Shown: positions 35,660 through 41,456 of the stretch, one piece after another
Layout: each line of letters begins with the position of its first letter
Position numbering within the stretch: the stretch's first letter is position 1
Assembly (NCBI GenBank): GCA_004335635.1
Contig: QAXH01003307.1
Coordinates: 1-41,456 of the forward strand
Origin: Chloromonas sp. AAM2
Lineage: Eukaryota > Chlorophyta > Chlorophyceae > Chlamydomonadales > Chlamydomonadaceae
Direction: 5' to 3'
DNA length: 41,456 bases
Made by a program: the position numbers and the translations under genes
Notes under the pieces: generated by a model
Told to the model about the DNA's origin: nothing
Database searches by the model: none
Seen by the model: the letters and a program-made list of their open reading frames with translations, nothing else

Positions 35660-38600
35660 GTTGATAGCTCACCTCCTCCAGGCCAGTGCCAAGGAAGCTT
35701 CATGGGGAAAGCACAGTTATCTGGTGCAGCAGTGTCGCCTGCTGGCGAAAGCGGCAGCTCCTTCAGTGGCCCAGACTCAACACCACAGTTCCGTGAAGAA
35801 GCTGGTTGCAGGTTGCTTTCCAGCTAATCACCCCAGCATCAGCATCAAGGACCAGTGGTCTAGGCTCGAGGCGCAGTGGTCGTGCTTGTGGAGCGGGCTT
35901 GCTGTTTCCGCCGCTGGGCAGGTAGGTCCATGAGAGGGAGGCAGGCAACGTGCTGTCCCACCGGGATGTGTGGGCTTTTGCATGTCCGGTCGCGTTGGCT
36001 GCAGTGTGTACCATCTTTGGCAGTTGGTGATGATCATGGACGAGAAAGGTCGTGCAGGAGCCTTGTGTTGCCCACTCACTATGCCCCATGTATGTCATGC
36101 GTACCGTTGCCTTGCAGAAAGTCTTGATTGGCATGCTACCCATAGCCATCGTCAGTCAGCTCTTCCCCGGCAGATTCCAGGGGCTAGCACTTGAGATTGC
36201 TCCCAGTGACCACAGTCTTAGGCGGCCAGGCCATCTTGTAGCTCTGGCGTCCCCGCCCTCGCTTTTGAGCCAGCTCCTCACCAACTCAGGGCTGCCAATC
36301 CTTATGCGTAGTATTTATGACGAGATGTTGATCTGGATACGAGGCTTGTACCTTGGGCTTCTTTTCATGCCGGCTGTGGCCACTGCACCAGCTGCATTTT
36401 GGGCAGGCGGTGCTACACGTGCTGCATGGATGAGCCTCATGATCTGGACACTTGAGCATGCAGGCCCTGCCTTTATCAAGTGGGGGCAGTGGTCCTCCAC
36501 ACGCCCAGACCTCTTTGCACCTGACTTATGCCAAGCCATGGAACGGCTTCAGACCTCCGCGCCGGCGCATGCTCAGGCATACTCACGTGCCACGGTTTCT
36601 AAGTCCTTGGGATGCTCCGTTAATGTTCTCTTTGACGAATTCGAGGATGAGCCTGTGGCGAGCGGGAGCATTGCACAGATACACCGAGCCACTCTCAGTG
36701 CAAAGGGTGCAGCTGCCACAGCCGGGCGCTACCCTGCCGGCACCACTGTTGCAGTAAAGATTCGCCACCCAGGCGTCTCACAGCTCATGCAGCACGACTT
36801 TGTCCTCATGGAGCGAGCAGCACGCCTAGTGTCAGTTCTGCCAGGTAAGGCGCAAGAAGACTCCAAGGGCCAGAGCAGCAGTCAGCACCTCTTGAGTTGA
36901 TTCATCAGCAGGCTGGCACGGCAACAGTCACCAGCAGGCAGGCTGCATTGTTGCAATCTAGAGGCGTGACAGGCAGCGCACACCAGCCACATGCGATTGA
37001 TACTGATGCAATCCCCAGCAGGCTGAAAAGACGATTGTAATGGGATGCACTGCTGCAAGCTAGATGCATGACATGCAGTCCAAAATAACCACAGCATTGG
37101 CACTGCTTGCCTGTAGAAGCCAAGAGCCTGAAATGCATGGTTTGTTTCTGCTGCTTTCAGGGTTAGCTCGCCTGCGGTTAGACGAGAGCATTCGTCAGTT
37201 TGGCGGTCCTCTGAAGGAGCAGCTTGACCTCATAGTCGAGGCACAGCACCTGACCCGCTTTAAGCACAACTTCCGGCTGTGGCCCAACGTCTCGTTCCCC
37301 ACGCCGCTGTACCCGCTGGTGTCCAGCGATGTGCTGGTGGAGACCTTTGAGGACGGCGCTCTCATCTCAAAGTGAGACTTGCACTGTGCTGGCACTGGCT
37401 GGATATCAGTGGGGTGAATGAGTGCTCAGTCAGTCAGTAGACAAAAAAAGTTTGCCAGTTCTGTGACAATTTGACGGGTTCATGTGGTGACTGTTCGTGT
37501 GGCCTGTTGTACTGACTGATGGGAGCTATTGTGTGATGGATACTCGCTGCGTTTCTTGCTGTGGGTCTCGCTGTGGGTCATGCTGGGTGTGCGTGTGTGT
37601 GTACAAAGAGTCTGTGTCCATTTGGGTGTTGGTCCACACCCAGTCTTGTGTCCATTTGGGTGTTGGTCCACAGTTGGTGGATGGCTCACACTCCCGTCGA
37701 GTAGCAGGCCGCCCCGACAATGTATGCGATTCTGAAGAATAGTAGCATGTTCGATTTCGAAAGGCAGTTGAAGGCGTTCTCGATCGATTCACGGTCATTG
37801 GAGATCTGTTTTCTCACGCGTGAGAAGTGAGATGGTGCTGGGCTACACAACTGAGCCGACTGCAACAAAAGCGAGGGATTGACAATGAACTATACGCTGG
37901 TCCACCCTTCCCCATAGCCCATCAGCCACTCCACCCATGCTGCATTGAGGGTGCATGAGCCTGCGGGTGCATGAGCTCCGCAGCCTACACATGTGATGCA
38001 TGTAGCTGGCATGCAACTGGAAAGCGTGAGGGAACGCCTGTGCGCCTGATGGGCGTCCGCCGCTCAAACCTTACCTGGGTGGGCAGGTCCCTCAGTGTGC
38101 GCCAACTCAGACTGGTAGTCTGTAGTATTCATGCTGTGTAACCTTCTGGCAGCTCATGTGTGCAGGTATGTGAACCAACCGACGTATGCGCATCGCTTCT
38201 CCTTAGCGGAGACGGGCCTTACTTGTTACCTGCAGATGCTGCTGACAGACAACTTCATTCATGCGGTGCGTGGGCTTGGGTCATTGGTGGTGTGTTGGAC
38301 ACGATGTGTAAAGAAACCGTGGCATGAGGTCACCAGATCAGATGTGGGATCAGTAGGCTGGTTAGAGATACTGTACCGCACGACATTGCCGCATGGCTTC
38401 ACCGGCCGGATGAACAAGTAACACATGCATGCAGTCCATTTTGTCCAAGGAATGAAGCTTTTGTGCACCATGCAGTGGTCAAGCTCGTGTGAGAGTTGTT
38501 GGTTGAGCTGGCTGGTTACGTTCACTCGCAGGATCTTCACCCAGGCAACATTCTAGTCAAGGAGGCAGACAACCTCAAAGCCACATGCGGCGGTTTCCTG

Positions 38601-39629
38601 GGGTGGATTCGCTCCAACCTGCCCCGATCACCCCCAAAGCTCGTGCTGCTGGACACAGGGATGATAGCAGAGCTCAGCAAGACTGACCAGTCCAGTCTGG
38701 TGTCGTTCTTCAAGGCGCTCACTAAGCAGGACGGGGAGATGCTGGGCAATGCCATCTTGGATATGAGTGAGAAGTACACTTGCAAGGTGAGGACATGGCT
38801 TGCAGCACAACTGAACAAGGGCATTCGTGATGCACGCAACATCAGCCTGTGCCATGTGCGGCACCCTCGGCCGTGCTACAGAGTCTTGGAGATGTTTGCA
38901 TGTTCATGTCCAGTCAGCATGTGAATGGGTCGTTTGCAGCCCGGCCTCGGGCGGCGCGCATATGTGAACCAGCTGTGGCTCATGGCTTCCGCGTCATGGT
39001 TAGTGTTCGTCTGGGTTGATATTGCTGCGTCGGCAGCCGCCTTTGAGTACACTTCACCAAGTACCACGCCCTTGTCTGTCACAGAATCCTGAGGCGTTTG
39101 TGGACGAGATCAAGGCCATGTTCGACCGCCTGGACGCTGATTTCATTCACCGACACACGTCCAAGGTCATCGAGTCCATCATAGATACCATCAGGGAACA
39201 CCAGGTATGTTGGCAACCGGCAACAACAAGGTGCCAAGTCTGGGCAGGTCAACCAGCATGACAGCAGGCTAGCAATTACCTGAAACTGAATTGCTAACCA
39301 TTGGACACCGCTGAATTGACAGAATTCCTGTTGTGGAGTGCTGCATCATGCTCTTGCAGTGATGCGTTGGTTATGATTGCACGCTTTGCCTGTACATGCA
39401 ATCCCCGGTTGTCAAATGTTGTTCCTGCCGTTGTCTGCAGGTTACGCTTCGCAGCGCTGTGAGCACAGTGGTGGTAACCACACTGGTGCTGGAAGGCTGG
39501 AGCAGCAAGCTCAACCCCGACATGCGCATCCTGGACCACATGCGGGACATGCTGCTGGTGGACTGGAACGAGCGCATCGGCCGCACGGTTGACAAATTCA
39601 TGCGCAATGGCTCGCTGGCGGTGGTGTGA
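35660..39629 (+). CDS. ABC1/UbiB-family kinase, ADCK2-like
   Basis: Atypical kinase/ATPase of the ABC1 (ADCK/COQ8/UbiB) family, linked to ubiquinone or prenyl-lipid metabolism in mitochondria or plastids. Exons: 35660-35921, 36118-36844, 37161-37371, 38166-38265, 38532-38786, 39085-39204, 39441-39629, about 620 residues. The N-terminus is basic, Ala/Ser-rich and organelle-targeting-like. Two hydrophobic segments follow (GLYLGLLFMPAVATAPAAFW). Family motifs: KxGQ as FIKWGQWSSTRPDLF, the glycine-rich loop as VASGSIAQIHRA, the ATP-binding Lys in VAVKIRHPGV, catalytic DLHPGNILV, and DTG in place of the usual DFG. The KWGQWSSTR form and overall length fit ADCK2 best. The start Met is not in the first called exon, so at least one 5' exon is missing from the model. 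Confidence 0.9.
37443..37470 (-). repeat. Short arm fragment of the GTTTGCCAGTTCTGGGACA family
   Basis: A-run then GTTTGCCAGTTCTGTGACA, one mismatch to the family core, in an intron of the ADCK2-like gene. Only about 28 bp is recognisable. Confidence 0.55.
37614..37672. repeat. Direct repeat, 25-bp identical units at 34-bp spacing
   Basis: GTGTCCATTTGGGTGTTGGT followed by CCACA occurs at 37614-37638 and again at 37648-37672, in the intron 37372-38165. Confidence 0.8.
37898..38035 (-). repeat. 138-bp dispersed repeat, copy 2 (ADCK2-like intron)
   Basis: Inverted relative to 29280-29417, full length, three mismatches. It lies in the intron 37372-38165. Both copies are in the same orientation relative to transcription of their host genes. 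Confidence 0.85.
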
Positions 39630-41389
39630 AGAGGGCTCCTTGGATGTCCGGTGATTGGTGTGGTATAGGGCTGCTGTGTCGGCGGCATGGTGGATGCAGG
39701 CTCAGGAGTGATCTTGCCTATTGCAGGAGTTTCAATGGCTGGGAATGCTGAGTGAGGCACACAAGCACGCCTGAAGTACGTTGCTTTTAGTATTTCGCGC
39801 TACCATCCTTTCTACTACCCACGTCTTGCAATTCCTTACACTTAGCATTTTACACGAAGAGGCCTTCTTCACACCTCAAGTTGATGAATTGTTTTGGTGC
39901 AGGGTGCAGCCCTGTTCCCAGCAGGCTCGGGGACAGCAGTATAGAGAGCAGTTCATAGATTCTATTCGTCGCGCATGTACGGCACACGGGCTGATCATGG
40001 CACCTTTTACCATGCAAACCTCTGATTATGCTCCATCTGCAAGGCCCTTGTGGCATGCTATGTGCACCACCCTGCATGCATTTGCTGGCAGCCCTTAGCA
40101 CCTGCACCATTGATTCTATTTGCCGTCGGGTGCATGGCAGGGAGCAGCTTGCAAAAGCAGTGCTTGGCACAGAGGGCAGGCAAGACCTCTTCTTTTGTTT
40201 CAGGATTGTGTGCTCATTAGTCATTTGTTGAGGCGTCAGGCGTCGTCCTAAATTATTCTGTTCGTTTGCCCACCTTTGCAGTTGTTGCCCACGTCTGCAT
40301 TGCCTACATGTCTCACAGCGGCATGTGCGTTCGGTTGGTGCATGTCCCACCCACTGCTGGCTGCTGCAGAGTACTTGGCATCATTACTGCAACCTTTTGC
40401 CAGTTATGTCTTGATTTACGTGACACCAGTACAGATGTTGAATCTTAGCCAGAGTGCGTTCCTTGCACTTTGTTCGGCATGTTAGCTGCTGTTACATGAA
40501 GGAAGAGTTAGGCTACCACTGCCAACACTAAACGATTCCTTCGTGCCACCACAGTTGAGGCATGCGGCAGGGCTGCAAGACCTGAGAAGGTGTCTGGCCC
40601 ATGCTGTGCCATGCTTGAATCTGTTGCACTACCAATGTCATGACCGTGATCTATTTTGGCGAAACAGGCCCGCATACCCTGTCAGGCTGCTCTGCTCCAG
40701 AGCTGTGGCACACTGCCCTTCAGAAGCCTTCTTACAGGCGGGTGGTCATTTTGACTGGCTGGTAATGGATTTTACTTGGCGCGTTTGATGGCACTTACGT
40801 GGTTATTCTCGTTGGCCATGGCCACCCATGGAAGCAGGACGAACGTGCTTACAGTAGCAATCTTGATTCGCCAATTCTTCAAACTGGCAGTATGGCGTGG
40901 CTCTAACTATTCGATTTCCCATGCTGAAAAGAGAGTGACAAGAGTGCATTTTCTTCTGTCGACATTCAATAACGCGAGAGCATGTGTCTGTGGCAAGTTG
41001 CAAAGCTTGGATTCATTTTTGTGGGCGGACAGGTCGAGCGCTGTCAGGTTGCATGATTACTGTTTTGGAGCTTGCTGGTGCGCAACAGGCTAGCTGTGAG
41101 CATAAGCAGGGCCTGGATTGGTAGCCCACCACTTGGCAATGTAAGCAAGCATCACCAGTGGCAAACGCGGGCTGTGTTTGCAACAGTGGGCACCACGGCG
41201 CAACACAGCAAAGAGGTTGCCACTTATGTCAGTCCAGTTGTTGATTCCATGTTCACAATATTCCAAGGCAGCCGCGGCAGGGCTGTTCAGAAATAAGCAC
41301 AGCGGAGGGCCTAGGGCCTTCGATAGGAATCACGCAACACGCCACTGTCGTTCATGGCCCTACCACGCTTGGTGCCTCTTCATGTGCAG
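39630..41389. other. 3' flank of the ADCK2-like gene, no gene recognised
   Basis: Open frames here are short and show no family features. A coding-like stretch at ~41190-41270 (TTAQHSKEVATYVSPVVDSM) might belong with the exon at the window edge, but no consistent splice chain could be drawn. A TGTAA lies at 41140-41144. Confidence 0.35.
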
Positions 41390-41456
41390 TGGGCTGCCCC
41401 AGTGCTGGTGTTTGACCCAAGTGCATACCAGAGAAAGGGTGGCATCAAGGACAAGC
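41390..41456 (+). CDS. Possible internal exon of a gene running off the window
   Basis: After an acceptor-like CTTCATGTGCAG the frame reads WAAPVLVFDPSAYQRKGGIK to the window end without a stop, with protein-like composition. Not recognised. The evidence is a single splice site and 22 codons. Confidence 0.3.

Overview
This window is nuclear DNA of a green alga, most likely a chlorophycean of the Chlamydomonas/Haematococcus type. The evidence is as follows. The genes are cut into many short exons with GT-AG introns of about 100-700 bp. A histone H3 gene carries a metazoan/volvocalean-style 3' stem-loop. One protein has a chloroplast-thylakoid-lumen type leader. Start contexts resemble the green-algal consensus, and the RAD54 and prolyl-4-hydroxylase sequences are plant-like. 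The species assignment is inference. I built the gene models by hand from splice sites and reading-frame phase; they were not aligned by software.

Layout: 143-5957 (+) is the 3' part of an ABCC/MRP-type ABC transporter (14 exons, second transmembrane domain and second nucleotide-binding domain). 7060-7960 (+) holds coding-like but frame-broken sequence with a short animal-type haem-peroxidase-like motif. 8157-8567 (-) is a single-exon, cysteine-free histone H3. 9517-12828 (-) is a TPR protein with an unrecognised N-terminal domain (7 exons). 14360-17252 (-) is a secreted or ER prolyl 4-hydroxylase with a C-terminal ShK domain (7 exons). Divergent from it, 154 bp away, 17407-19021 (+) is a helical, probably plastid-lumen protein of unknown function (4 exons). 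19022-21649 is repeat-rich with unresolved coding-like pieces. 21650-29888 (-) is RAD54 (21 exons, including a 23-nt microexon and an assembly gap in the last exon). 31184-35343 (-) is a nuclear protein ending in a TFIIS central domain, with a one-base frame break. 35660-39629 (+) is an ADCK2-like ABC1/UbiB kinase. The last 1.8 kb has no clear gene apart from a probable exon at the very edge.

The genes do not form one pathway. RAD54 (homologous recombination), the TFIIS-domain protein and H3 are all chromatin-related, but nothing in the sequence links them functionally. The most notable non-genic content is two dispersed repeat families. One is a hairpin-forming, MITE-like family with core GTTTGCCAGTTCTGGGACA, seen at eight sites. 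The other is a 138-bp sequence present as two ~98% identical copies inside introns of RAD54 and the ADCK2-like gene, plus a partial third copy. I did not find a convincing undescribed multi-gene system.
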